This document shows, piece by piece, positions 24,718 through 34,300 of a stretch of DNA of 64,000 nucleotides. Position numbers and translations under genes: made by a program. The notes under the pieces were generated by a model, which worked only from the letters and a program-made list of their open reading frames with translations, was not told the origin of the DNA and did no database searches. Positions within the stretch are counted from its first letter, which is position 1. The number at the start of each line of letters is the position of its first letter. The stretch spans positions 4,030,001 through 4,094,000 of the forward strand of contig NZ_CP061947.1 in NCBI RefSeq assembly GCF_014838715.1. Direction: 5' to 3'. The stretch comes from Algoriphagus sp. Y33. Lineage in GTDB: Bacteria > Bacteroidota > Bacteroidia > Cytophagales > Cyclobacteriaceae.

Positions 24718-24895
24718 GCCGGTATTCTCCCATTTTCCGAAACAGCGAAAGAACTCCAATATCGATCAACAAGGTTGGCAACTTTTGTCTTATAGCCCCC
24801 CCTGTAGTCCGGCACTTTTACAATGTGTTGTTTCCCGCCTTCTTTCAGATCGCCCCAGACTACTTCCTGTTTTGACCTTTTATAGAAGAACACAT

Positions 24896-26056
24896 TTAGA
24901 TCTGAGCCCTAAGTAATTCCAAAAACTTCCTATCCAGCTTCTCCCCGTACCAATCTTCATACTCCACATCTTTTCGGCCAGAATTCAGCACTCCAAAACT
25001 TCCTGAAAATTCCCAAATCCCAAATCCAATTCCATTCTCCTTCAGTACGGTCAGCACATCACCAAACCAGCTGAGAAAAACATCATGAGGAGTTTCATTA
25101 TAGCATCCGCATTCCCCACAGTGAATCCCAATTCCCCGATCTACCAAAGCTTTCCATGGCGCATAGTACTCGCGAATACTGTCAATTCCCAAGACATTTC
25201 CATCTTGAGTCAATGGCCAATTCACCGGTGGGACAGAAGATGGATCCTTGTAGACCCAACTTGCTTTGTAATGTGAAATTGGAAATGGATGGTACCCCCT
25301 ACAGCTCTGTGCTAGGTCCAGGTCTGCAAATTCAGGCATAGCCGTACCTCCTCCTCCATTCCCGTCGGCTATGACCAATCTGGATTTTTTCACGGATTTG
25401 ATGGTATCTAAAGCAGCTTCAGCTACACGATAATAATCCTGTATATCCACCGGCCCACCCGGACTATGCTGATCATTGGGGTCGAGACGCTGATAGGGCT
25501 CATTCACCAGATCAAAGCTTAGTTTCTTCTTGGAAATCCCTTTGTATCGGGTGGCCCACATCTTCCAATGTGCACAGAAAGCATCCTGTGCTTCCTGATC
25601 TTTCCACAGGTTGTAGGGCTCAACGAAGCCGGCGTTGATACAAAACCCAGGGACTCGATGGAGATTCAAACTCACATGCAGGCCATGATCGATACAACGC
25701 TGAACTAGTTCATCCACCTTCTCCAAACGACTCTCATCAAAATTCAAAACCTCATCCGGACGAATAGAACGTGAGCGATCTATATTCAGGTAACTGGGGT
25801 AGGAAATAGGAATCCGCACGAAATCAAACCCCCAATCCGCTATCCACTGGATATACTCAAGCTTAGTAGGTCTGCCTCCATTCGGATCATGGGAGAAAAA
25901 ATCAAGCAGATTAAAACCTTTCCAAGCGGGAAGTTTGTTTTTGGAATTGGCTACATCGGCAAAAGCTGGAAATGCAGTACTGCTAGCCAAGCAAAGTCCT
26001 GTGCCGAGCAAAGCAGATTTCTTAAGAAAATCCCTGCGGGAGTCTGAGGTATTCAT
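24896..26056 (-). CDS. Secreted glycoside hydrolase family 5 enzyme
   Basis: 386 aa. N-terminus SRRDFLKKSALLGTGLCLASSTAFPAFA is a twin-arginine signal. The catalytic (beta/alpha)8 barrel shows FVRIPISYPSYL (a strand-3 region), the acid/base glutamate E186 in SFDLVNEPYQ, and the nucleophile E315 in GIHCGECG. Length and motifs fit GH5 (endo-beta-glycanases); the exact glycan is not readable. It is convergent with apbE and divergent from the 26205 barrel gene. Confidence 0.85.
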   Translation of the reverse strand: MNTSDSRRDFLKKSALLGTGLCLASSTAFPAFADVANSKNKLPAWKGFNLLDFFSHDPNGGRPTKLEYIQWIADWGFDFVRIPISYPSYLNIDRSRSIRPDEVLNFDESRLEKVDELVQRCIDHGLHVSLNLHRVPGFCINAGFVEPYNLWKDQEAQDAFCAHWKMWATRYKGISKKKLSFDLVNEPYQRLDPNDQHSPGGPVDIQDYYRVAEAALDTIKSVKKSRLVIADGNGGGGTAMPEFADLDLAQSCRGYHPFPISHYKASWVYKDPSSVPPVNWPLTQDGNVLGIDSIREYYAPWKALVDRGIGIHCGECGCYNETPHDVFLSWFGDVLTVLKENGIGFGIWEFSGSFGVLNSGRKDVEYEDWYGEKLDRKFLELLRAQI

Positions 26057-26204
26057 GGGTTATTGTAGGTTTGAATACCTTAAGATAATAAAGCCTACCA
26101 GCTCAACCGTTAATCCAAGGAAAATTATCCTCGGGCAAAATATTTTTTCAGATCAACTAAACAAAGGTCTCCCCCTCTTCCGTATGTTATTCTAACAATA
26201 CATC

Positions 26205-26900
26205 ATGCGAAAATCTATTCTTCTTCTCCTCTTTCTATTCACATCTTCTTATGTCTATGCACAGTTCTTTATTGCGGGTGGGCATATAAGTGGCGGTATG
26301 CCGGTATCAAGGTTGAAAATGGAAGTAGACGGTTTGATTTTTCCTTCCATTTCAGGAATAGCCTTATATGAATTTCGGGATTATCCTGTTCAGGTGGGAT
26401 TAGAGCTGAGTTTTGGCATCTATGGGACGAAGCTGGAAAAGAGAACCGACCTATATCCGGGATTTTCGGACGAATACAGACTCAGGCGAAACAATAACTA
26501 CACTTCGGGGATGGCTGTTTTCCGCTATCTACCAGTGGTTTCGGGCAAAATAATTCCCTTTGTAGAAATCCAGACAGGCACCAATTTCCTATATTCCAGA
26601 TTTACCATACGCCCCTCACTATTCGAAGACACTATAGAAACAGGAATGGATATGCAGGACTGGTCTTTTGGATATAAAATCGGAGGAGGCATCCAATTGC
26701 CGCTTCCGGGATTTGACGGAGGCAAACTGGAGTTCAGGTTACTTTACCAAGATGGAAGTACAGCCCGATTTCTTACAAAAGGAGACACCAATTTTCTATC
26801 GGACAAAGGGGATGGGGAATTTGAATACAACCCCAGACAAAGCCCATTGCAGCTTATCGACGCTTCAGTGGGAATAGTGTTGTATGATGTGTTTAGGTAG
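26205..26900 (+). CDS. Outer-membrane beta-barrel-like protein
   Basis: 231 aa with a Sec signal peptide (MRKSILLLLFLFTSSYVYAQ). The mature part is a train of amphipathic strands (VQVGLELSFGIYGTKLEK, VSGKIIPFVEIQTGTNFLYS, WSFGYKIGGGIQLPL, GGKLEFRLLYQDGST, LQLIDASVGIVLYDVF), as in eight- to ten-stranded outer-membrane barrels. No known family recognised. Convergent with the downstream propeller lipoprotein gene. Confidence 0.7.
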   Translation: MRKSILLLLFLFTSSYVYAQFFIAGGHISGGMPVSRLKMEVDGLIFPSISGIALYEFRDYPVQVGLELSFGIYGTKLEKRTDLYPGFSDEYRLRRNNNYTSGMAVFRYLPVVSGKIIPFVEIQTGTNFLYSRFTIRPSLFEDTIETGMDMQDWSFGYKIGGGIQLPLPGFDGGKLEFRLLYQDGSTARFLTKGDTNFLSDKGDGEFEYNPRQSPLQLIDASVGIVLYDVFR

Positions 26901-26963
26901 ATGGTAGAATACTTACAAATCCAAAATTAGTTTAATTTAAAAAATCTATGTATTAGTCTTCCT

Positions 26964-28040
26964 CTAACTCTCTAGTTTATACCTAATCTTCACTAAAATC
27001 ATATCCTCTGTCTCAGGATGAATCCTAATCAAATAAATTTCTGAATCATTTGCCCAAAGAATCTTTTGAAATGGGTCAATAGGAGTGGAATAGCATATCC
27101 CATTCTCAAGATCCTCAACAAACAATATACCATAGTGCCTTAAAATATTCTTACTATCGTCCTTGAATTTGACTCCTAGAGAAACTATTCGACTAGCACT
27201 AGCGATAGCCATCCCATAATTATGATCATTGAAAGAATGGGATTCTTCAAAATCTCCTTGATTTAAATCTAATTTATATGAGAGATAAAATGATCCTATA
27301 TCATATGTTTTTTCCAAATTACCTACTCTATCATATTCTAGAATTTGTGAAGACCCAACTTTCTCACGGATGTAAAACCTATCATTTAAAGTTCCAAAAT
27401 TAATAAGCCCCTCACTACTAACATACGATTCTACTTTCTTTCTATCTTCTCCAAATTCTCCAAAAGAGGAATTAAGCTTTCCTGAATTTCCATCAAAAAC
27501 TCCTACAAATCTCGTCTCAGTTAAAAAGGGCTTATAGGCTCCTAGTTTGCTGCTCATCATCCCTATATAATATTGTCTCTGTTTATTATCATAGTGAAAG
27601 ACCTGACCATAAGGCATAAACATGTGATTTATCTCTTGAATGCCACTTAGATTCACTTCTTTTTCTATTTTTAAATCAAAACTCAAATGGATAATTTTGT
27701 TCCGCTGAGGAAAGAAGAGAACCAAAGAACTATCAGTTTCTTGATAATGAGCCTGAAGCATACTTACCTGAGGCAGGATCAAATTCGTAGTATCCAGATT
27801 TATAGACTTTACGATTGAATCCTTCTTCACATCAAACCAATAAATTTCTACTCCTTGATGGATCAGTAAGTAATTATTTTGATCGGACATTCTGTACTTT
27901 GTCCCAACATATTTAAAATTCCCTCCTTCTAAAAAAGTGGTATCAAATCCCACTATTTCTAGAGAAAGATCCTGTCCTGATTTACCATTGCAAGAAATAG
28001 TTAAGACTCCTAAAAGAAAAAACAAATAATGTTTAGCCAT
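26964..28040 (-). CDS. DUF4221-like beta-propeller lipoprotein
   Basis: 358 aa, lipoprotein signal ending in LTISC (Cys17). The rest is beta-rich with repeated blade-like units (YLLIHQGVEIYWFDVKKDSIVKSINL, KIIHLSFDLKIEKEVNLSG, ILEYDRVGNLEKTYDIGSFYLSYKLDLN, SEIYLIRIHPETEDMILVKIRYKLE). It resembles the Bacteroidetes DUF4221/six-bladed-propeller lipoproteins; assignment is by pattern only. It lies 51 bases behind the small Cys peptide gene, separated from it by a terminator, so it is reached by read-through or its own promoter. Confidence 0.65.
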   Translation of the reverse strand: MAKHYLFFLLGVLTISCNGKSGQDLSLEIVGFDTTFLEGGNFKYVGTKYRMSDQNNYLLIHQGVEIYWFDVKKDSIVKSINLDTTNLILPQVSMLQAHYQETDSSLVLFFPQRNKIIHLSFDLKIEKEVNLSGIQEINHMFMPYGQVFHYDNKQRQYYIGMMSSKLGAYKPFLTETRFVGVFDGNSGKLNSSFGEFGEDRKKVESYVSSEGLINFGTLNDRFYIREKVGSSQILEYDRVGNLEKTYDIGSFYLSYKLDLNQGDFEESHSFNDHNYGMAIASASRIVSLGVKFKDDSKNILRHYGILFVEDLENGICYSTPIDPFQKILWANDSEIYLIRIHPETEDMILVKIRYKLES

Positions 28041-28047
28041 AGTAAAA

Positions 28048-28069
28048 AAACAGAGCAGAAGCTCTGTTT
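28048..28069 (-). terminator. Terminator between the Cys peptide and propeller genes
   Basis: AAACAGAGC / GCTCTGTTT stem with loop AGAA and a T run on the minus strand, 23 bases after the peptide stop and just before the next gene's start at 28040. Confidence 0.82.
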
Positions 28070-28091
28070 TATTTTCTCATCGTTAATTCAT

Positions 28092-28295
28092 TTAATGAAC
28101 GTGACAGGATTGTACTTGCTCCCCATTAGGACAATTATACAAAGCACAGTGCATCCCTGATCCGGGATCATACACTTCACTACCAGCAATTAGCCTACAA
28201 GTCATATTTTCCTGTGCGGATACAGGCTGAACACCTGCAACAAAAATGAATACTCCAAACACAGATAGAATAATACTGAATACTTTCAATTTCAT
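28092..28295 (-). CDS. Small secreted four-cysteine peptide
   Basis: 67 aa. A signal peptide (MKLKVFSIILSVFGVFIFVAGVQPVSA) would be cleaved after Ala26, leaving a 41-residue mature peptide starting with Gln. It contains exactly four cysteines (C33, C50, C55, C64) and ends CHVH; two disulfides or a metal site with the histidines are possible. No family recognised; the size and setting recall the NVEALA-type small peptides that accompany six-bladed-propeller lipoproteins in Bacteroidetes. It has its own apparent promoter and a terminator, and is flanked on both sides by propeller lipoprotein genes on the same strand. Confidence 0.7.
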   Translation of the reverse strand: MKLKVFSIILSVFGVFIFVAGVQPVSAQENMTCRLIAGSEVYDPGSGMHCALYNCPNGEQVQSCHVH

Positions 28296-28393
28296 AATTT
28301 CTAGAGAATTAAAACAATCCTTTTCGCACTATGCAGGGCAGGAAAAAACAACCCTTAAAACTCTCCATTACCGATAATCTTGAAATTTCATTT

Positions 28394-28425
28394 TCAATAT
28401 ACCCCCCCCGACTAGAAAAATGCAA
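28394..28425 (-). promoter_or_regulatory. Candidate promoter with G8 tract in the spacer
   Basis: On the minus strand TTG (28425-28423), a 21-base spacer ending in eight G (28409-28402), then TATATTGA (28401-28394), which matches TAnnTTTG at six of eight positions. It precedes the Cys peptide start by about 100 bases. Confidence 0.35.
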
Positions 28426-28503
28426 GTAAATCAAACTATTTTTTTGAAAAAAATTAAAATCATTAGTTGGATCTATAATCCATTGCTAATCAATAAACAG
28501 CAG

Positions 28504-29688
28504 CTATTTCTCCACCAATCTAAGCTTATAAAACAGATTATAATCCCGCTCCACTTCCCCATCTGCAGCTTTCACTATTAGCGTTCCATCCGAAAGTCCC
28601 AAGTTCACATTGCCTTCTACAGGAAGTTTATTTAAGACTCCGATTTGCTGATCTCCCTTTACGATAATGTAATGCGGATTTCTGTACTTAGCCTGTGCTT
28701 TCCTCCATTCCGGATCTTGCCGGTAATCCTCTCCTTTTGCCCGAAACTCATTGAATACATCTTCCGGAACTGCCGTATAAAAAATCACCAGCTGATATTC
28801 TCCGAAACTCTTCACATCGCTAAAGGAAGGATACAGTAAATTTTCGCGGGATACATCAGGGATTTCCTGATTTCTTTCAGGGTGAGAGAGTGCCACCGAT
28901 ATTTCATTTGCCAATGATTTCCCATCAAAATCATACAGGAAAAGATGATCTCCTATCGGAGGAAGAATTGCAGCCTTCTTTCTAGCTAAGTCAACTGTCA
29001 AAAAAGGGAAACTCTGACCAATCCAACGGGTGGTCTTTCGAGGCCCCCATGATTCGGGGTACAAATTCAAATACTTGATGGAATCTTGCCGCAAATCATA
29101 TAAGAACCCTGTCTTTACCTGATTATAAAATTCGCCTCCGATTTTTTCAGGATCCGCATCTCCCGGATTATATGAATTCACTTCCTCTCCCAGGATGACG
29201 TCATTTTCATCCTCTACCCAAGCAGTAAACGTCTGTCTAAAAAAAGAAATAAAAATCGCATTTAACCCAATAGCCGGGCCTTTTATTTTTTCGATTTTTT
29301 GGAAATCCCGATCAAACAAATGGAAATCCATATTCGCTGATATCTCTTTAAAAACAAAGCGGTCCTTCCCCAAAAATCTACCTTCCAAAATCATCGAAAC
29401 TTGATTTGGGCCTTCTCCCGCCAGCTCTACTTCCCCGATCACATCCCCTTCACCACTAACCAGCAAAACTTTCCCCCCACGACGCTCTTTCATCATAAAC
29501 TGATCCAGCTCCTCCTGATAATCTAAAATAACCAAGTCTTCCAGCACATCTACCATGATCGAATCGACCACTTCAAACTGAAGTTCACGGATTGGATCAA
29601 GAGAGGCTGTAGTGGACTCTTTTTTGGAGCAGGAAAAAAGTGTAAATGAAATAAAAGCAATAAATACAAAAAGAAAGGATTTGTTCAT
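28504..29688 (-). CDS. Six-bladed beta-propeller-type lipoprotein
   Basis: 394 aa. Lipoprotein signal MNKSFLFVFIAFISFTLFSC (Cys20). Beta-rich repeats such as LVILDYQEELDQFMMKERRGGKVLLVSGEGDVIGEVELAGEGPNQ, FVFKEISANMDFHLFDRDFQKIEKIKG, AAILPPIGDHLFLYDFDGKSLANEIS and HYIIVKGDQQIGVLNKLPVEGNVNLGLSDGTLIVKA fit a six-bladed propeller of the Bacteroidetes BF3526/DUF4221-like group. It is upstream (on the minus strand) of the small Cys peptide gene with a 208-base gap. Probable periplasmic or surface binding protein; ligand unknown. Confidence 0.65.
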   Translation of the reverse strand: MNKSFLFVFIAFISFTLFSCSKKESTTASLDPIRELQFEVVDSIMVDVLEDLVILDYQEELDQFMMKERRGGKVLLVSGEGDVIGEVELAGEGPNQVSMILEGRFLGKDRFVFKEISANMDFHLFDRDFQKIEKIKGPAIGLNAIFISFFRQTFTAWVEDENDVILGEEVNSYNPGDADPEKIGGEFYNQVKTGFLYDLRQDSIKYLNLYPESWGPRKTTRWIGQSFPFLTVDLARKKAAILPPIGDHLFLYDFDGKSLANEISVALSHPERNQEIPDVSRENLLYPSFSDVKSFGEYQLVIFYTAVPEDVFNEFRAKGEDYRQDPEWRKAQAKYRNPHYIIVKGDQQIGVLNKLPVEGNVNLGLSDGTLIVKAADGEVERDYNLFYKLRLVEK

Positions 29689-29878
29689 AGTAATGAATTT
29701 ACAGTTAGTCGGGAAGGAGGGGATTTATAGGACAAGAACGGTTGGATAAATATACCATCACTCAAAAAAATTAAAGGATTGTAGACTACACTCTTTGCTC
29801 CTTGACACTTTCGAGGGAGCCTAATCACCAATTTGAGGTACAAGGAAAATAACTCGATAACCGCTCTAAGACAAAATG

Positions 29879-29927
29879 AATCATCCCTGCAAATTTAAAT
29901 AAAATATTTAAATTTGCAGGGATGATT
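29879..29927. repeat. Perfect 22-bp inverted repeat overlapping the ATPase start codon
   Basis: Arms AATCATCCCTGCAAATTTAA plus AT (29879-29900) and its exact reverse complement (29906-29927), loop AAAAT. The ATG at 29922 of the DUF4143 ATPase lies within the right arm. Candidate autoregulatory operator or mRNA hairpin hiding the start. Confidence 0.8.
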
Positions 29928-31073
29928 AGAAGAGCAATAGAAAAAATATTTCTCAAATCAGTATCCCAATTTTCTGTTACCGGGATCGTTGGCCCTAGGC
30001 AAGTTGGTAAAACTACCTTGGCAAAACATGCCTTAACTGATATCAATGCTATTTATCTTGATTTGGAAAAAAATTCAGACATCAATAAACTGAAGGATCC
30101 TGAACTATTTTTCTTACAAAATCAGAATAGAACTATTATACTGGATGAAATCCAGCATCAGCCTTCTATTTTCCCGTTGCTAAGAGCAGTAATCGACGAG
30201 AACCGAAAACCAGGTCGATTTGTAATTCTTGGATCGGCCTCCCCTTCCCTACTTCGGCAGAGTTCTGAAAGTTTGGCCGGTCGTATCAACTATTTGGAAA
30301 TGGCTCCTCTTTCCATTTTAGAAACTAATAGTCAAGTATCAATAGAAAATCTGTGGATATATGGTGGATTTCCCGAACCAGCACTTTCCTTAGATCCTGA
30401 GTTCGTCCAAGATTGGTATAGAAACTTCACGACAAGTTACATTCATCGGGATTTGCCTCAATATGGGCTGCCTGCAGATCCCCGTGTGACAAGGCAGTTG
30501 TTAATGATGATAGCCTCTGCACATGGAGGAGTTCTCAACTACTCCACCTATGCCAAATCTTTAGGATTATCCGTCCCCACAATCAAGAAATATCTTGGCT
30601 TCCTATTGGAGGCTTTCCTTCTCAGAGAATTACCGGCATGGTCAGCTAACACAAGAAAAAGACTTGTTAAATCACCAAAGTTATTTTACCGAGATACAGG
30701 TATGTTACATTATTTGCTCGGAATCAAAAGTATGGAAACCATATATGGCAATATCGTACTGGGAAGCTCATGGGAGGCATTTGTCATAAATCAAGTCTCT
30801 ACAGTATTAAAAAGTGATGACGAAATGTATTTTTACCGAACTCAGGACGGCGCAGAAATCGACCTTTTAATTAGACGTAATAACCTATGGCTAGCTGCTG
30901 CGGAGATCAAATTCAGCGTAAATCCAACACTTACCAAAGGAACATATACTGCAGTAGAAGATTTAGGAATCGAGCTTTTGCATGTCGTTATCCCCAGAGA
31001 AGAAAATTACCCAATGGCAAAAAATATACAGGTGGTTGGCCTTACTCATTTCATCCAAGTGATTTCTGCCTAA
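29922..31073 (+). CDS. AAA ATPase with DUF4143 nuclease-like domain
   Basis: 383 aa, typical length. N-terminal AAA_14 P-loop domain: Walker A GPRQVGKTT (24-32), Walker B with IILDEIQHQ (73-80), and sensor VILGSAS (101-107). The C-terminal DUF4143 region carries a PD-(D/E)xK-like pattern: RTQDGAEIDLLIRRNNLWLAAAEIKFS. These stand-alone ATPases are widespread in Bacteroidetes and archaea, vary between strains, and have no settled function. The start codon lies in a perfect inverted repeat. No partner gene is in the same transcript. A decayed relative is at 43902-44785. Confidence 0.88.
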   Translation: MIRRAIEKIFLKSVSQFSVTGIVGPRQVGKTTLAKHALTDINAIYLDLEKNSDINKLKDPELFFLQNQNRTIILDEIQHQPSIFPLLRAVIDENRKPGRFVILGSASPSLLRQSSESLAGRINYLEMAPLSILETNSQVSIENLWIYGGFPEPALSLDPEFVQDWYRNFTTSYIHRDLPQYGLPADPRVTRQLLMMIASAHGGVLNYSTYAKSLGLSVPTIKKYLGFLLEAFLLRELPAWSANTRKRLVKSPKLFYRDTGMLHYLLGIKSMETIYGNIVLGSSWEAFVINQVSTVLKSDDEMYFYRTQDGAEIDLLIRRNNLWLAAAEIKFSVNPTLTKGTYTAVEDLGIELLHVVIPREENYPMAKNIQVVGLTHFIQVISA

Positions 31074-31088
31074 CAACCTGCATCCTTC

Positions 31089-31109
31089 GCCTGGCCGAGG
31101 CGGACAGGC
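31089..31109. repeat. 21-bp GCCTG...CAGGC palindrome, second copy
   Basis: GCCTGGCCGAGGCGGACAGG plus C; 17 of 21 bases match the copy at 12283-12303. Imperfect palindrome just after the ATPase stop. Confidence 0.5.
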
Positions 31110-31184
31110 TGCTAAGAGCTACATCCACAAGATTACCTAATGTTGCGACGTAGTGCCTTTCGAGAGATTCAATCTTCTACTCAA

Positions 31185-31217
31185 AACCTTCGAGGTCAAA
31201 AAAAGACCTCAAAGGTT
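31185..31217. repeat. AACCTT...AAGGTT hairpin repeat
   Basis: Arms AACCTTCGAGGTC (31185-31197) and GACCTCAAAGGTT (31205-31217), one mismatch, loop of seven A. A related hairpin is at 46792-46823. From 31230 to 31316 follows a degenerate array of GCGCCGCCT / TTGCGTCTTGTCGCCTTTGCG units of the kind that is dispersed in many Bacteroidetes genomes. Confidence 0.55.
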
Positions 31218-31302
31218 ATCCAAATCCGTTGCGCCGCCTCGTCGCCTTGAGAGAATCCGAAAGAATCCTTTGCGTCTTGTCGCCTTTGCGGGAGGTAAAT
31301 CG

Positions 31303-34300
31303 TTACGCCGTTGCGAGATTCTGAGTTTTTTTCCACAGCAACACCGGCAACACCCAAAACACTCCGAGCATACTGAACACCAATCCGCCTATTGTCCCAA
31401 TGGCCAGCGAAAACCAGAAAATTTCATTTTGTCCTTCCATGATAAATGGAATTAACCCAAAGCAAGTGGACATAATGGTCAATAGAATAGGAATTGCTTT
31501 TCCCGCCACAGACTTTAACACATTTCGGTTGTAAAGCCCTTGTCCTCGATTGTTCAGGTCATTCACAATAAAAATCCCAGCATTTACGGCCAGCCCTCCC
31601 AGCATGACAAAAGCAGCATAACCTCCCTGATCAAAGTAAAAATCAAAGAGTGAAAAAATCAAGAACAACCCTATAAAACTAATGGGTATGATCGCAATGA
31701 TATACACGGGCTGCTTCAGGTTTTCAAACAACACTGAGCAAATCATAAAAACCCCGATAATCAACAGTCCCAAGAGAGAATATTGACGTTTTTGCTGATC
31801 GTAATTCCAAGAATATGATTCCTTTTTGGCTTCGTATCCTATCGGCATGGTCTTCTTCATATCTTCCAGTACTTCTTCGAGATACTCATTGCCAAATTTT
31901 GCAGACCCCATGTATTCAAAAGCAACTATACGGATGTACTGCCTATTTTCCTTGTTAAGGGAATTGGTTGTAGTCTCCTTTGTCAGTGTGCCATAATCTG
32001 AAATTTTAAAAACCCTGTTTTCTCCTCCGATCAGGCCTTTTTTCTCCAGATCAAACTTACTGAAATCCCCCGACTTGCGTTCACGGACTACAAGACCGTA
32101 GTTTTTGTTTTCCAGCGTCAGCATGGTAGAAGCCCGCGTCGGCTTGGACATATCCTGCATGGCCGTGATCACTTCGTTTTGGTTGGTCTGTCCAAGTGCG
32201 ATTTTGTTCTGGTCCAGACGAAGGACATACTCTTCCGTTTTCTGCTCGCCATAGCCCATCCGTTCATTGGTTTTCACTTCCTGTATCCGCTTATGCACCA
32301 AAAGCTTCTCTGCCAGTACATTTGCCTGTCGTTCCAATTCATCAAAATTGTAGCCCATCATTTTCACCCGATAGCTTGGAATCTGATCGCTGGATCCCCC
32401 GGTATAAAACCCTTGTCCTACCCCATAGATATTCCACTGAGCTCCACTCCAATCCGTGGATTTTACGGATAATTTCCCCTTAAGCTGATAGGGTAGAGCA
32501 CCATTTTCATACGCTTCTTTAAACGTAATGGCTATCATGGCACTTTGTCCGGAATTGACTGTGGTCACAAACTGATCTATGCCTTCCACGCCCTTCAGAT
32601 ACATCTCAAACTCGCGCATGATAAAATCCATCTGCTCCAGTGTGTTCCCAAACGGCAACCGGCAATAAACATAAAGTCTGGTCTTTGCTGCTTCCCGATA
32701 ACCACTTTTCTCATAAACTCCCCGTGTAAACATGCGCATGGAACCGCCTAAAGCCTTGTCCACGTAAGGCCGAATCTCCTCCTGATAGAATGTATTTCCT
32801 ACCGTCTTATTATACCATTCGTGGTCTTCCCACTTGGCCGGGAGGAAAAACACAGGTAAGCCAAAAAGCAGGATCAATAATGTAATGAATGTCTTCCTGT
32901 ATCTCGCCGTCCATCCAATCGCTCTTTCATAGCTTCGCAATGCCCTGACCCGTTTGCGCAACTTTGGAATGGTCAATTTCCTACCCTGTCTTACCGATTC
33001 TTTGAACATCACCCGGTAAAAAGCCGGGGTAAAAACCAGTGCAATCAAAAGCGATATTCCCAGCATTACCGAAACGACAATAGAAAATTCAGTCAAGTTT
33101 TTTCGCTCTTCCTCAGGCAGGAAAAAAACGATCATCAACGCCATAATGGTTGTGAGTGAAGCTGCCAAAAGTGCCAAAAAAACCCGGCGGTTTTTGTGCT
33201 TATGCAGGTGATCAATCATCACAATCGCATTATCCACGATCAGACCGAAACTAATCGTCAATCCTGCCAAAGAATACATGTGTATATCTATTTTGAGGAA
33301 ATACAGCACAATGGTACAAAGGCTGAGATTTGCCAAAATCCCAAAAAAGAGAATGCTGAGGTATTTTATATTTCTATTGATCAGAAAGATAAAAACCACC
33401 AAAATCAGAATTGACAGCCCTGATCGCTTGTAGATTTTATTCAATTCTTTTTCCAGAAATTCGGTGTCGTCATTTTCCAACCTCACTTCAAAGCCGGCAG
33501 GAAGTAATTCTCCCGCATTCTGTATGGCAAGTTTTAGATTTTGCGCCAGCAAGACTTTGTTTACTCCATCACGGTTATATACCGAAAGCGTCACTGAATT
33601 ATTGCCGTTGATTCTAAAGTATCTTTCAGGTTCAGCCTCTTCCAAGGTCAAACTAGCCACATCCCTAAGTCGCACCTCCATCCCATCCATTTCGCTTACG
33701 GCCAAGTTCTCCAGCTGGTCCTTTTCCTTCAGCGAGCGATCCACTTGGACAAAAAGCGTTTTGCCCTGACTGTTCATCACCGCACCGGGAAATGTCAATC
33801 CAAAGGCACTTCTTACACTGGATTCCACCTGACTTCTGGTGATACCAAAAGCCTGCATCTTCTGAATATCATAGGTCACGAAAAGCTGAAGGTCATTTGC
33901 CCCACGCACAGTCACTTCCTCCACTTCTTCGTAGCGAGTCAGTGCTGGTTTTAGAATATCCTCAGCTATTTTCTTGATCTCAAAAGAAGCAAAAGGACCA
34001 TTCACACTGTAGGTCAAAATCGGTGTCTTCTCGTCTGTTCTAGCTTGGGATGACCGAGTAACCATCGGATACCCAACCCGCTGATCCATCTGAGGATAAA
34101 TCTGTCGGATCATAGAAGAGATTTCAAACTTCTTCATTTCCATATCCGCCTTCTTGTCAAACGTAAGGGTGATATATCCGCCGTTATAATTGGAAGTTGA
34201 GGTGATTTCCTTCAGCTCAGAAAGTCTGGAAAAAGCTCCCTCCAATGGAGATGTTGCGAGCTTTTCTACTATTTCAGGAGACGCATTGTTGATTCCAAAA

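Noticed and set aside
24672-24893. 73-aa minus-strand frame as a full gene
   Set aside because: Its last third is antisense to the apbE end and no family is recognised; only the fragment idea is kept as a finding.
30887-31153. Second frame at the end of the DUF4143 ATPase suggesting a frameshift
   Set aside because: The main frame is intact to its stop at 31073 with family-typical C-terminus.
31153-31455. 100-aa plus-strand frame
   Set aside because: Made of the dispersed intergenic repeat and antisense of the RND permease end.
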